Shown: positions 25,701-37,208 of the stretch, piece after piece
Numbering within the stretch: position 1 is the stretch's first letter
How the letters are laid out: each line of letters opens with the position of its first letter
DNA from: Petunia secreta
Lineage: Eukaryota; Streptophyta; Magnoliopsida; Solanales; Solanaceae
Assembly: GCA_029990175.1 (NCBI GenBank)
Contig: JARKIP010000022.1
Span: forward strand, 26,324,001-26,388,000
Reading direction: 5' to 3'
Length of the DNA stretch: 64,000 nucleotides
Notes under the pieces: model-generated
The model's input: the letters and a program-made list of their open reading frames with translations, nothing else
Databases searched by the model: none
What the model was told of the DNA's origin: nothing
Translations under genes and position numbers: made by a program

Positions 25701-26880
25701 TTGAAAAAGATTATCCTGAGCATCAATCCAATTATCAGAATCATCTTTAAAAAGTGTATTTTATTCATTCTACGTCTATGAATATTACTGAGATGATAAA
25801 ATTTGGTGTTAGCATCTCCTTCATTAAGACAATTAATTCTAGATCTCATTTTTCAAATAGTCTTCTTCCTGCACAAGAATATTATTAAACTTTTGGATAA
25901 GCTCTTTTCCTAAATTTTGGAGGAATACACTGGTAGGATACTGACTTGAATTCTGGATTCCATTTAGTCGTGGTACCAATTGTTTTTTTGTTTTGAAGAT
26001 ATCTCCAAAAGGTTTCTTTACTCCAAGTTTAACCATAGAAATAAAATCAGGAATACCTTGTTGGAGATGATTATTAGGCCATGTCAAATTAATTTTGTCA
26101 ATAAAGTCAGCATGAGAATACCAAAACTTTTTAATTCTAAAAGGTTTAAAGGAGGGATTTTGATAACCTTTATGAAAGTTAACCAAGAGTAGAGTGTGGT
26201 CAGAATGTGTCTTAGGTAAATGAGTAATGGAAATATTAGGATATAGGTGTAACCAGGCATCATTTGTAAAACATCTGTCCAATCTTTCTAATATTAAATT
26301 GTTAGAATGTATCCTATGATTAGACCATGTAAACTTACTCCCTTTAAAACTTAAATCGTTTAAGTGGCAATATTGTAAACACTGGGCAAAAGAGCTTTGT
26401 CTTCTCAACTAATCAGCCTCCCTCCCCATTTTTTATCCTGTGCTAAGACATCATTAAAATCTCCCCCCAAAAGCCAAGGCCCTTTATATGTATCATATAT
26501 TTGTCTTAAATTTTGCCACAGTTGTGAACGAGTATTAAACCTAGGGCTAGCATAAATTGCAGAAAATAACTAAGGGGGATGATTAGGTAATACCTTAACC
26601 ATTGCATGAATTTTCTATCCTTTTTTTCAATATCATATAGAGAGAGGAAACTTATTTTCCATAGCAGCACCATACAACCAGATCTGCCCCTTGCAGGTAT
26701 CTCAACCATACGATCAAACTGGTAAAACTTTCTTAAAGCTACATGAGTAACCATTTTAGTTTCCAAGAGAGCCACTAAACAAGGGTTATGAGTTCGCATC
26801 AGTTCCCAAAAGTTCCTCTTAAAATCATCACTATTCCCACCTCTTATATTCCAAATGATGAAACTAGTTTTGTTATTCAT
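22729..26880 (-). pseudogene. LINE ORF2: endonuclease, reverse transcriptase, RNase H
   Basis: This protein nicks the target and reverse-transcribes the LINE RNA there. It starts MNNKTSFIIWNIRGG at 26880. The apurinic endonuclease part has WNIRGG, a LLETKM block and THSDHTLLLV (SDH motif, about 26200). The RT part has DLEKAFD-like LEKAFDILESSF (near 25130) and the active-site FYVDD (24819-24833), with both Asp codons intact. A zf-RVT domain with CHICKQPETIVHIFLGC follows (near 23650). The C-terminus is RNase H-like (HMFGEANTVAHLLAK, near 22975). Stops and frame changes near 26505, 25838, 25603, 24866, 24221, 23455 and 23170 divide it, so it is inactive. Confidence 0.9.
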
Positions 26881-26925
26881 AGTTAAAGAATTGGTGTGAT
26901 GTTTGTTAAGATGAATGCCCTCCTC

Positions 26926-29474
26926 CTATGGGAAGATGTGGTTTCTGGCAAATGAGGGGTTCAATACCACTACATACTTGCCCGCATCTTTGTACATCAT
27001 TGGACGAATGTCCAGAGAGATTTTGTGCAGTGCTGGTGGTAAGGTGAGTATGTATTTCTTGTCCTCCAGTTCTGGAACAACATGCAAGTGGCTACGCGAA
27101 GGCTTGAAATTTCTGTGAACGACCCCTAATATGAGTTCCATTTCCATCACTTCTGCCTCTTCCTCTTGTTTTTGAACTGGTGGAGGAGCATCCTCCTCGT
27201 TCAAGACTTCCTGTGGGAATTCTTGTTGGGAGGAGCAGGGTGGTTCAGGTTATGGTCCAATACTGGTGGCGGCTGTGGGTTTTGGTTGTTGTTCAATAGG
27301 TTGGGAGGATTCACAGGTTGTTGTGGTGGTGGGTTGTTCACAGGCTGTTGTGGTGGGTATAGGATGAACTAGATGTGGTTGCAATGGGAAGAACAAGGGG
27401 TTTTCCTTCAAGTTCTGAGATGGGAAGAATGGTAGATTGTGGAATTGATTCACATTGAATGAAGGGTTGAAGTTTGGTGGGACATTCCACTGATTTTGCA
27501 TGTTTGGGAATAAAGTTGCTGCCAGAGTTCGTGCCAATGGGTCAAAAATATTCATCATCCATTTATGGAATGACACTGTATGGCCTGCTAGGGAGTGTTC
27601 TAGCCATGAGAGTGGTTGATCATTTTGTGGAGGAGGTGAGGTGGCAAAGATTATTGGCGGTGGTGGTGGGTTGAAATTCTGTTGTGGTTGGAAATTTGCC
27701 CTTCTTGGTTGAGGGAGTCATCTGAACACAGGGATTAAGACTACTCTTCTCCGGTAAAGTCGATTGTGATAGGGGAACATCCTTAGAGGATGATAGATTA
27801 TTAAAAGATTAAGGGATGATTTCTTAGGTATTGTGTGAATCTATTGAGTGTTGTGGTTTTTGCATGGCAATTAGCCGATTGGGTGGATTAGTTTTATAAT
27901 CATTCTCTTTAGGAACTTCATCGACATGCATGGCCACTTGGCCAAAAAGTTGTGCCAATTGTGAAGAGTGATGTGTTATAGTGAATGAGTTGTCATGCAT
28001 AGTGTTTGCATGAGAGAATTATGTGGAACTATTTATATTAACAACCTTTTTGTCTTTATTTATGTTGGATAGTATGTTTTTGGTTTAAGTTATCCAATTA
28101 TTGGAGTGAGTTGTTACCTTTGTTATCAGACACGTTGGATGCATGTGTCTAATCATCTGGGATTGGGTCGTCAGTGTCTTTTGTAGAAGTAAGAGTATTA
28201 TTGGTAGAAATATTATTAACGAACAAGTCCTCAGAATTGTCCTCTGAATTGTTCACTTCATCAGTTTCTTTTATTGCAGCTAGAGTAACATATTTATTTG
28301 TCATGTGATGAAGATCTATGACCACTTTAGATGAGTTTACAGTGTTGGCATGTGGGCTAATATTTCTAACAGAACTGGTTTTTGCTAATTTCTCCTTTAT
28401 TTTATAAGTAACACGATTAACAACAGGAGTAGGCTTACTAGACTTACCATTAACAACAGGATAATCAGGAGTAAAAGATTTATGAAGAACAATATTACCG
28501 AATATCTTGAGAATTTAGAAGTAGGATTACCAGTACGTCTCCTCCGTGGAAAGCTAACTGTCTGCCATTGGCTTGCATTTTCCCATGGAATCTTGTCCTT
28601 ATCTTTTGGTGTAGCGGATGATGAAGATGGTTGACATATATCCTTGAATGGTTTATGAATGGTGCAAATCCCAGACTGATGTCCCAATAATTCACAACTG
28701 GTGCACAATAAACAATGGCATTCATAGTGGACTTCCTGAGTATGCCCTCCAATAGATATAGACGACTTGACCGGAGCATTTAATGGAACTTCTATGCAGA
28801 GACATGCATAACGACCTCTTAATGTAGAACTAATACAATAATCTATCTTAAGTAACTTTCTTAGAAAATTTCCAATTTTGTAAGTATAGTGGAGTCGTAA
28901 AACTCAGTTGGTAGTTGTGGGAGTCTGACACACACTGCAGAGGATGGTGCTTCGCATTTGCAGATGCAAATTTTGGTTGCCATCATCGTATAGTAAGATA
29001 GAAGCCATTGATGAACCATGGCCCTTCTTATACTACCTTTTCCATAATCTTTTGATGATTAAACTTTGCTATATAATAATCGTGACCTAGATCAATAAGT
29101 GGAAAATTCTCCGTAGGTTTCCATAGATCACATAACTTTGTTTTAAGATATTGGTGGGTGAGTCGTTTACCAAACAGTTTGATCATCAAGGAAAATCTCC
29201 AAGGAGTGTAAATATATTGTATATCCTCTTGAGATAGGACAATTTCATTCATGGATGAACAAAGTTCTAGTTGTAATGATTGCTGTGTTGACATAGGAAG
29301 ATCTTCATCAGAAATTTGCATATGAACATCACTAATCGATGGAGTAGTAATGTTTTGAAACGTTTGTAATTTTTCTTTGAAGGAGAGTTTAGAAACGTCA
29401 TCAGCTTAGGTAGACGAAGGAATGTCGGGTGGTTTAGGTGGAATAGTGACCGACTCAAACGGTTGAGTTTCCAT
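26926..29474 (-). pseudogene. LINE ORF1: DUF4283-type nucleic-acid-binding protein
   Basis: This ORF encodes the RNA-binding partner of ORF2. The start METQPFESVTIPPK lies at 29474. The DUF4283-like block (WRFSLMIKLFGKRLTHQYLK...LIDLGHDYYIAKF, about 29230-29045) is followed by a CCHC knuckle with exact CX2CX4HX4C spacing (CTSCELLGHQSGIC, 28705-28664). The last part is rich in Gln and Pro and ends with an HVVPELEDKKYILTLPPALHK segment, 45 bp before ORF2. A stop after PPDIPSST (near 29420) and several later frame changes interrupt it. The ORF1-ORF2 spacing is typical of plant L1 elements. Confidence 0.82.
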
Positions 29475-29593
29475 TGGTATCAGGAATGGAAATTAATTGT
29501 TATGCGAAGATGGAAAGTTTGAAAGTTGATTGGTTAATCGGAAGGTTGAAAGTTGGTCAGCTTTCTTGTCTGAAAGTGGAGAGAAGACGTTAC

Positions 29594-29608
29594 TCTCTCT
29601 CTCTCTCT
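29594..29608 (+). repeat. (CT)n microsatellite
   Basis: A short CT run lies in the LINE 5' leader. On the element's own (minus) strand it is a GA run. Confidence 0.8.
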
Positions 29609-29626
29609 ACACCGTCCACATCACTA

Positions 29627-30113
29627 GGCCTGAGCATAGAGCTGAGCCGGCTCGGAGCTCGGCTCGGCACAAATGCTTTTTAGCTCGGCTCCGCTCATTT
29701 TGAAAAGAGGCTCGGCAAGGCTCGGGCTCATTTAAAGTTTGGCTCAGCTCGGCTCGGATAAGCTTGGTCAATGCTAGGTTCAACTCGGTTAGCTTGATTA
29801 CTAAAAAAATTAGAACTTTACATTAATGTTTAATGCAATAATTAACAATTGATAAACTACTACTTCTATCCTTATTTATGATTATGCAAAAGAAAAAAAT
29901 TAAAAATATTATTTTCTATATTATTAAGTATGAGATCATAAAATAGTAAAGTCGGCTCAAGCTTGGCTCGAGCTTGGTCAAACTCTAGTAAAGTTCGGTT
30001 GAGCTCGGCTCGGGCTCGTCTCGGCTCCGTATGATATAAAGCTTGATTCGACTCGATAGTATAATAAGCTCGGTTAGGCTCGGCTCGGCTCGCTCGCTCG
30101 ATGCCCAGACCCA
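29627..30113. mobile_element. 487-bp MITE with GGCTCGGCTC-rich ends
   Basis: The segment is bounded by a 10-bp direct repeat CACATCACTA (29617-29626 and 30114-30123). Its ends, GGCCTGAGCATAGAGC and the complement of GCTCGATGCCCAGACCC, form imperfect terminal inverted repeats. The subterminal parts consist of many GGCTCGGCTC-like copies in both orientations and the middle is AT-rich. It has no coding capacity. A 9-10-bp duplication suggests a Mutator-like origin; if two bases belong to the element, the 8-bp duplication would suit hAT. It lies in the LINE leader and is therefore younger than the LINE. Confidence 0.78.
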
Positions 30114-30181
30114 CACATCACTAATAGATGGAGTAGTTAAGTCTCTCTTTTTTGTTTTATTAATTAATGAACGGCGGTTTC

Positions 30182-31026
30182 GATCAACATTGAAGTGATG
30201 GTAGTATATTAAAAGAAAACTAAACAACTTGAGATCATCGACATTTGTGGGCTATCCATTACGATAAGTAGAGGTCAGTTTATGGTATGCAAGGTCAAGC
30301 AAAAATAAATAAATTATAATAATAATAAAAATTAACTATTACATCAGTACCTTCCTAAAAATTCCTAGGATTTTCTTTCTTTGTATTGGTAATTACTATT
30401 ATTCTTTTTTATAAACCTGTTCAGTCAACTTATTATTATGGATCCCTATTGGCATAAAATCTTTTCCAAATGAAGAATCATCTTGAATAGGCTAATGGAG
30501 ATATTTAATAGAGAGTTGAATTGTTGACCTGAAGTCTATCGTTTCAAGTTATAAGTTATAGTTTGATTAGGTATAAAGTTTAGGAAAACGAATAAATTTT
30601 TTAAAATTTATGATCTAAAATGAATCAATAAGTGGACATAAATCATCTCACTAATATTAAAATGAAAAATTTGAAATTAAATTATTTTGAATGAATTTAG
30701 AAACGTTACGTCAGTTTTGGACCGATGAATACGAAAGTTACACATTTTTTAATTGATGGAATATGGTGCAATCACGATTACACTTAACATATAAGGAAGC
30801 AAATCTAATATGTTGATACGTGTGCTCAGTCAACTTATTAACTGTACCCTCCGTCCCAATTTATGTCAAGATGGTAGGGTAAGGTTTAAGAAATAAAATT
30901 AAACTTCTTAAACTTGTGGTTTAAAACAAATTTATAAATTTGTGTAGCTATGAAATCTCTCATAAAGTTAAATTGTTGTACTAAATAAAAAAAAATTATC
31001 ATTATTTTTTAGGCTGATCAAAATGA
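30182..31026. other. Subtilase-flank-like DNA with a partial Stowaway MITE
   Basis: Two blocks here resemble the 5' flank of the subtilase gene: 30485-30530 matches 51728-51770 (TTGAATAGGCTAAT start), and 30782-30820 matches 51797-51830 (ACATATAAGGAAGCAAATCT). From 30847, CCCTCCGTCCCAATTTATG after TA is the left end of a Stowaway-type MITE. Its right end is not found before the Athila insertion at 31032, nor after it at 51614. Confidence 0.6.
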
Positions 31027-31031
31027 AAAAG

Positions 31032-32385
31032 TGTTGATCCCAAACGCACACGCAAGTATACGTGGTCGACAATTAATAAAGTGATAAGAATGAGTATCGT
31101 TCCCACGAGGACTATTGTTCAGACTGTTGAATCCTAGCAAACAATTTTGTAAAAACTATTCAGGGATCTTTTTCAAGTGTGATTGAGATTTTTACTAACT
31201 AAATAAAATAATTAAAAACAAGTAATTGAAGTCACGTAATAGAGCAAATTCTAGGTTGTTATCAATAAAAGAGAAACGGTCCAGGGTTAGAGCTACGATC
31301 AATCCAGTTGAGTTTTTCAGTTGATTCTACTTCTTGATTTCCTAGATTGCTAACTAACAAGTTAATTATATTCGTGAAAACCTGTCGATTCTTCACGAGT
31401 CTATGCAAGCTACTCTAACACCTATATTTCTATGGAATTAAATCACATGCATGCATTAAAGAACTCTGTATTTAGCTAAGCAAGGCGAATAGGTATATGT
31501 CTATCCTACCCGCAAATCGATTCCCTGATGCCCAAGTTCACAATCAAGCCCTATTCTTTCTTATTTGCATTTACAAGTTCCCTCTATTGAGTTCAACTTG
31601 TAAACCGTAGATAGTGTTCAATTATCAGGCCCCAATAACCAAACAATTAGGCTCAAGAAAGAATAAACAATATGTTATGGTAAATCAATAGGAAGAAATC
31701 AACTTTCAAATATCAACCTTCATGTAATTACTCTAACTCTAGAACGATATGTTTAGCTACGCATATTCATAATAACAACACAAGAATTTATGGAAGAAAT
31801 ATGAAAGATTGTAATAGATGATGAAAAGGAATTAAACCCTTGGTTCAATGTGTAAGAACTCCAAAACTTGATCCAAAAATTCGATCTCTCTAAAAAACAA
31901 AATTAAAATACTTTTTATAGTGTTTACAAAGTCTTCCCATAAGTTAAACCTAAGCCTAAACTCAATTTGAAAAGTTGGGGTCGCAGAACTAAAAGCCACG
32001 GGGAAAACCGCGCGTGTCTCATGGCTTCTGAGAGTCGTGCGCCACAGCTCATGCGTCGCATGGCTTGTGGTGTTTGGAAGTCTGAAGCTGCAGGCCATGC
32101 CTCGCATGTCTTATGGAGTTTGGAAGCCTGAAGCTTTGACAAATTCGTAGCTTGCTCCATAGCTTTCCGTCTAATGTCATATCCCACGATTAGCTAAGTT
32201 CATCAATTCTTGCTCGATTTTATCCATCTTCACTCCGTTTGCACTCGTCTTCATCCAAATCATTCCTAAAATCACAAACACAATAAGTGAGTGTAGCAAT
32301 CACAATTATTTCGTGCAATGGGCGAATAACGTATCAAAATGTGAGGAAATATTAAGGTAAAATAGGCAAATATTGCCGAACATCA
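31032..32385 (-). repeat. 3' LTR of the Athila element
   Basis: On the plus strand it starts TGTTGATCCC and ends GAACATCA. A TATA box (CTATAAAAAG on the minus strand, 31911-31920) is conserved in the other copy. A GC-rich stretch with repeated CATGGCTT, GCGTCGCATGG and related words lies at 31980-32110, upstream of the TATA box in transcription direction. Confidence 0.93.
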
Positions 32386-32400
32386 CCACCCTACACTTAG
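32386..32400 (-). other. Polypurine tract of the Athila element
   Basis: On the minus strand CTAAGTGTAGGGTGG abuts the 3' LTR. The same motif class (AAGTGTGGGG) precedes the 3' LTRs of the nested element and of the second Athila. Confidence 0.85.
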
Positions 32401-34243
32401 ACCTTTGCTCGCCCTCTTGCAATCACCAAAAACAACTTTCCAACTAAACCAACACTTGATAAAACAGGTCTACCTATAGTTATGGTTGATACCGACCATT
32501 AAACAAGAGCGTAAATACATACCATGTGACCCCCACAACATGCCAAAAAGTCACCAAGTTTTAAAACACTAGAACGAGCAACTTAAGACATCTCAACCTC
32601 AAAAACCGACTCAACGAAACCAAGCTTTCACAAAATCACACGCATTCACTCAACCAAGAAGTCAATAACTTCACCTATCTCGCGCAAACCATGTGCCCTC
32701 ACCAACAGTAATCAAGAGAGCGTCCCAAATATCATACAACGAATATATTTCAAGAATAAATAAGGGACATATTATAGAAAGAATTCACTCGCTCTCCAAA
32801 AGAAGTTCACGTGCCACACACAACGTACCATAGGCTTGCCCGTAATGTAGGACTCCACTAATGTAAGCTCACTCCAATCGGGATTAACTAGGCTTTTACA
32901 GGCTGTAATGTAGGCTAAAGGACGGGTAAGATAAATATGGATAAATAGTGACTACCTCCTTAAGCACTTTAATACATCACTTTCAATTTTTATTATCTCC
33001 ATTCTTCTCAAAACAAACCAAACAACCACCCCAAACATACACAAGAAATTACCTCTCAATTTAAGCAATTTGCAACTTTACTTTTGCACAACACTAGCAA
33101 GGATTGAGAAATTTTTTTCTTTTGTTTTCTTTATTTTCTCTTTTTCATTTCATTTTTTTTCATTTCAATATTCTTCTCAACAATGCCAATGATTCTCTCT
33201 ATTTTTTTTTTCAAAATGCACCATATTGTTTTCTTTCATTGGTTCCACTCAAAAGCCACCCAATCATTCAACCACAACTCCACAAACAATCAAATATTTT
33301 TCAATTAAAGTGCTATAAGGAGTAAGGGTTCAAAAAAGAAGATAATTAGGACAAAAAGGGTAAGGCTCGAAATGTGGGTGCCAACAAAAAGTTCAATAGG
33401 CTCAAAAGGGCTTAAGAAAGATAATATTAAAGGGTAAGAAAATCAAGGCTAGAAAGGCTTATCAAAGAAACGCCTGTATCATCTCCCAACTCAAGCAAAC
33501 TTGGGATTTCGCTTTTAAAATTCACGGAGCAAGTTCCAGACATCAATATGCAGTGCGGAACATAAGAAAAGATACCTCACATCACACATGGCACACAATT
33601 CACTAATGACGGTTTCATTCCAACTCTCGAGTCAAGCAAACAAAGCGCAATTCATGAAATTTAATTCCTAAGGCACAATAGTTCACAAAAGAGTCAAGTA
33701 ATTGAACATAAGCGTCTCAAGAAGGTCATTCAATTTTTTTAGGCATGCATCACAATTTTTAAACCAAAGAGATTCACAAATAGCAAATGCTCAAGTCCAA
33801 ATTCACCGGTATCAAATAAATCAAAGGCACCTAGCATTCTACCAATTTTTCTAAAATACTCTACTAACTAATACTATACTACTCCTCAAAATAAAAATTA
33901 CCCGGTTCAAAGGTCTACCCATTGAAAAGAATCGAAGCCATAAGAAAAACCGCAGGGCGGATGACTGTACCACTAACTAAAACTAAAAAGACAATCTTTT
34001 TGGAATTTTCATTAGTTTTCTAATGTTTTTTTTCATTTTTTGATATTGTAAAGCAAGAAACAAATAAAAATAACGTCAAGTGACAAAAATAAAAATCGCT
34101 CAAATTAAATACCTAAAGGTACAATCATCCATAGCCTCAAAACATGGGAAGTCCCCCACACCATACTTAAGACTAAGCAATGTCCTCAGTGCTGTAAATA
34201 ATGAAGTACAAGAGGTAAAGGAACTTCCATGAAGGCCAAGCGG
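32401..34243 (-). other. Athila 3' non-coding region
   Basis: This stretch lies between the third ORF and the polypurine tract. No reading frame is supported. It contains T-rich tracts near 33110-33230 and short words also found in the equivalent stretch of the nested element (for example the complement of CGAGGACGAGCAAA near the polypurine tract). Athila elements normally carry such a non-coding tail. Confidence 0.7.
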
Positions 34244-34244
34244 C

Positions 34245-35631
34245 CTAATCCTTCGCATCCTCATCAGACTCCTCCCGCTCAGTATGCCCGGGAGTGTCAA
34301 CATCAGCAGCCACCAGAGGTTTAGTGGTAGGGACAACTGCCTGGGCTCTCGAAGAACCTCCAGGCTTATGTGGTGGAGTGCGCGCCTCCTCTGCCTCTTC
34401 TTCTTCTTCACTACTCTCATCATCATCACTGCCCTTGTCTTTAGCCACGATCTCAGAATCTGTGTTCTCATCCTCCTCAGGGGGTATCACGACCTTCTGA
34501 GTCATGCCCAACAATCGTTGGACGAATCCAATAAAGGAACAGCCAGATCAAGTGCCTGCATATCCATCTCTGCGGCCTTTGCTAAATACTCTATCATCAA
34601 ATACTTACGGGCCGATAGGTTGGCGTCTATCTCACGCCACTCATCCGCAGTAAATTTGGCAGGGGTACTAGAAACTACACCCTTAACTGCGGCAATATCA
34701 ATCTTCTTCTCTATATCGGGGACAATACGAGCACCAATCGCATCAATAGGCACCCCCGCTTTCTCTAGATACTGGGTGAGAATGTTACAGAAAAACAACC
34801 GGTGACATTCCTTTTTGAGGTGTATCCTCCTCATCAATCTAAGCATGTAATACCCAATGTTCACATGTTTCCCCACCATGAAGAAGTAGATCATGCACGC
34901 TCGTGTCTTAGTCACACTAGAAAAATGGCTAGATGGTAGGATGCGCGCATTAATCAACTTCATCCAGACACGAGTCTTCTTTTGAAATAGCGAGAACAAC
35001 ATACACTTATGCCTTCCAGTATCCTCTGAGCGTGTCCACAGATGTGTGGAATCTGCGCCACAGAGTGTGTCTCGCATAGCCTTATAGTCATGCCTCTTAA
35101 TGAAGTCGTGGAGCTCCTCAGTATCATGATCCTCCACCCTTCAAAAATTGCACAAGGCGGTGGCATCCAGCTTCACTTTACATCCTCGAACCTGTACCAT
35201 ATCATCATCCCGCCAAGATTCCTTCGGATCCCAATTAGCTTAGAATTCCGACACAAGATCAAGATTCGCATACCTCGGACTCGCAAATACTAAATCCCAA
35301 TTCAATCCATGAACTGCTTCTCTTACTGCTCGACACTTTTGGATCAATTTCCTTTCATCTATAGCTTGTTCCGGGATATAGCCCGAGAGTTTCACAATTT
35401 TGTACAAGTTTGGCTATCCAGTTTCTTCACAAAAGATAGACGAAACCTTGTCTTTCCCCCGGGCCTCGGGATAGGGATTTCCTCTTTCGGAACCCTTGGA
35501 TTTGCTTTACTCGGTGCTTTAGCCTTTAACTTTTCCTTTTTCGCTTTACTAGTCGAGGCTACCCCCAATTTTGGCCTTTGGGCAGCCGGTGCATTAGAAG
35601 AAGAAGAGGCCTCTTGTGTTGTTTTCGCCAT
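34245..35631 (-). pseudogene. Athila third ORF (plant-transposon-protein / env-position ORF)
   Basis: A third coding region lies downstream of pol, where Athila elements carry an ORF of uncertain role. It starts MAKTTQEASSSSNAP at 35631 with a Ser/Ala/Lys-rich basic N-terminus, broken by a stop at 35392. The middle part (35137-34502) contains RILPSSHFSSVTKTRACMIYFF and GYYMLRLMRRI, as in the putative plant transposon protein domain found in gypsy-related proteins. The C-terminal part, reached by a frame change near 34505, is strongly acidic (a run of Asp and Glu, 34470-34400). No signal peptide or transmembrane segment is apparent, so an envelope function is not supported by the sequence. Confidence 0.7.
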
Positions 35632-36429
35632 AGTACCTGCACAATAAAGTTGGATGTTAAAATCCCAAGTAAATAAGAGGCACTCACCTCGGGGTATAGG
35701 AACAACCCCACACTTGTTTCTAACTACTACAACGACTCACATGATGTGAAAACAACCAACCCAACATGAACGAATCAAAGAAAGTAGTTAAGGCAATAGG
35801 CAAAGTATACATTGAAGCCTCGGTGCATATGTCACACAACCTTGCCCTTTAGCGTAAGTAACTCATGAACAAGTCGAAATTAGCATCAAAAGTACGCAAT
35901 TCAATCATTCGAACCTCACTTTATTCAATTCATGCCTTTGTGGAACTATGCTACTCAAGAATTCGCAAAGTTACCAGTTTTTCTTCATTGTAGCATTATG
36001 TCGAACACCTTGTGTTCATCGTTTTTAAGCTTTTGTTTCACAAATATTTAGAGGGAAACAACCCTCCAAAATTTTGTGGGAGATCACTTTAACAACTACC
36101 AATCATCACCCATCAAGGGTTCATAATTTAAACAAGACCCGACAAGGGTACAAGTAATTCACCATTACTATCAAAACTATAAACTAAGGGCCAAGGGGAC
36201 TGTGTGTTTGTAGCATCAATGAGAGAGAAATAAGAGAAGAGAGAGATGAGAGAAACTTACCAGATTCGTGGACAGAAAAGGGATGATCGACTGGAAAAGA
36301 GAAGGTGAATCACGGGCAGGTTGTGTGCCTCAGCTTTTGTTTTGTTTTGTTTTGTTTGTTTGTTTTTTTTTTTTGTGTTTAAACCAAGTGGGAGAGGGAA
36401 AGGGAAGTGTATTTTAGTGTTTTAGGTTG

Positions 36430-36960
36430 CGAGTCAACGGGTCGAAAGTAGGGCGACCCGTTAGATTTTCGAACTTACCTGGAAGGCTGTGAGAAAGGCG
36501 ACGCTTGCCTTTAGCTTCACAGATTTAATGCGCACTGCCTAATGCCACGCTGCGAGGGCAGCGACGAAAGGCTATGGCTTCACAGTATTTGTGCTTACTG
36601 GTTAACGTCGCACGATGGGCCAGCGATGCCAGCTTATGGCATTTCAAAATTTTGCTCTCACTGTTTGTCCCACGCCACAGAGTAGCGAAGCATGGCTACA
36701 GCGTGGAGAAATTTTGTACTCCCTGCCTCATGCCACGCTACAGAGAACGCGACGCCTCTTGATGGCTTTTCAAATTTTTCATTCACTGTATGATGTTGTG
36801 CGATGAGGAAAGTGACTCTTGCTTATAGCGTTCAAGGGAGCTGCGCATTCTGTTCAAGGCGTGCGATGCAAGAGGCGACGCCATGGCCATGGCGTGTCAA
36901 ATTTTCCTGAAATCTTTGCTTCATGCTACAGCCCATGCGATGATTTGCCTTCAGCTTACC
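36430..36960 (-). repeat. GC-richer imperfect repeats in the Athila pol-ORF3 spacer
   Basis: Imperfect units of roughly 90-100 bp recur, each with GCCACGC- or GCGACG-like words followed by ATGGC and TTTCAAATTTT-like words (for example near 36560, 36640, 36730 and 36890). They stand out from the AT-rich surroundings. The similarity is to the GC-rich part of the Athila LTR. Confidence 0.55.
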
Positions 36961-37044
36961 ATCCGAAACTCCCGAGACCGGCAAAAACACGAGAAACTAC
37001 GTAACACTAAAGAAGTAACATGACTAAAACAATTAAAAATTGGG

Positions 37045-37208
37045 TTGCCTCCCAACAAGCGCTTGATTTAACGTCGCGGCACGACTCTTTTGTATTTTTA
37101 TTCTTTTTCTATTTTTTTTCTTTTTTCTTTCATTTTACGTGTACATACAAAACTCGGGTTGCCTCCCGAGAACCGCCTTAGTTAACGTCGTGGCACGACG
37201 GTTGTAAT
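37045..37208 (-). other. Athila post-pol conserved motif, two copies
   Basis: GGGTTGCCTCCC followed by an AACGTCG.GGCACGAC block occurs at 37043-37085 and again at 37157-37200 on the plus strand. The complement of this motif, CTTCTCGGGAGGCAACTCG, occurs at 42214-42235 inside the nested element, in its own orientation. The shared motif helps classify the nested element as Athila-related. Confidence 0.7.

Larger units (their letters stand above)
22686..30166 (-). mobile_element. L1-type LINE (non-LTR retrotransposon)
   Basis: The element is flanked by a 15-bp direct repeat ATGAACGGCGGTTTC (22671-22685 and 30167-30181), the target duplication made by target-primed reverse transcription. On the minus strand it ends in an A-tail (T-run at 22688-22699 on the plus strand). 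It has two coding regions: ORF1 (29474 to 26926) with a DUF4283-like domain and a CCHC knuckle, and ORF2 (26880 to 22729) with endonuclease, RT, zf-RVT and RNase H. It looks full-length because a 5' leader precedes ORF1, but stops interrupt both ORFs. A 487-bp MITE has inserted in the leader. Confidence 0.93.

Noticed and set aside
30847..31031. A complete Stowaway MITE split by the Athila insertion
   Set aside because: Only the left end is found; the sequence to the right of Athila (51619 onward) has no matching right terminus.
31832..32187. Two overlapping frames on the minus strand, repeated at 51060-51415
   Set aside because: They are parts of the Athila LTRs and have no domain.
34284..34805. 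173-codon frame on the plus strand
   Set aside because: It is antisense to the Athila third ORF and follows its codon structure.
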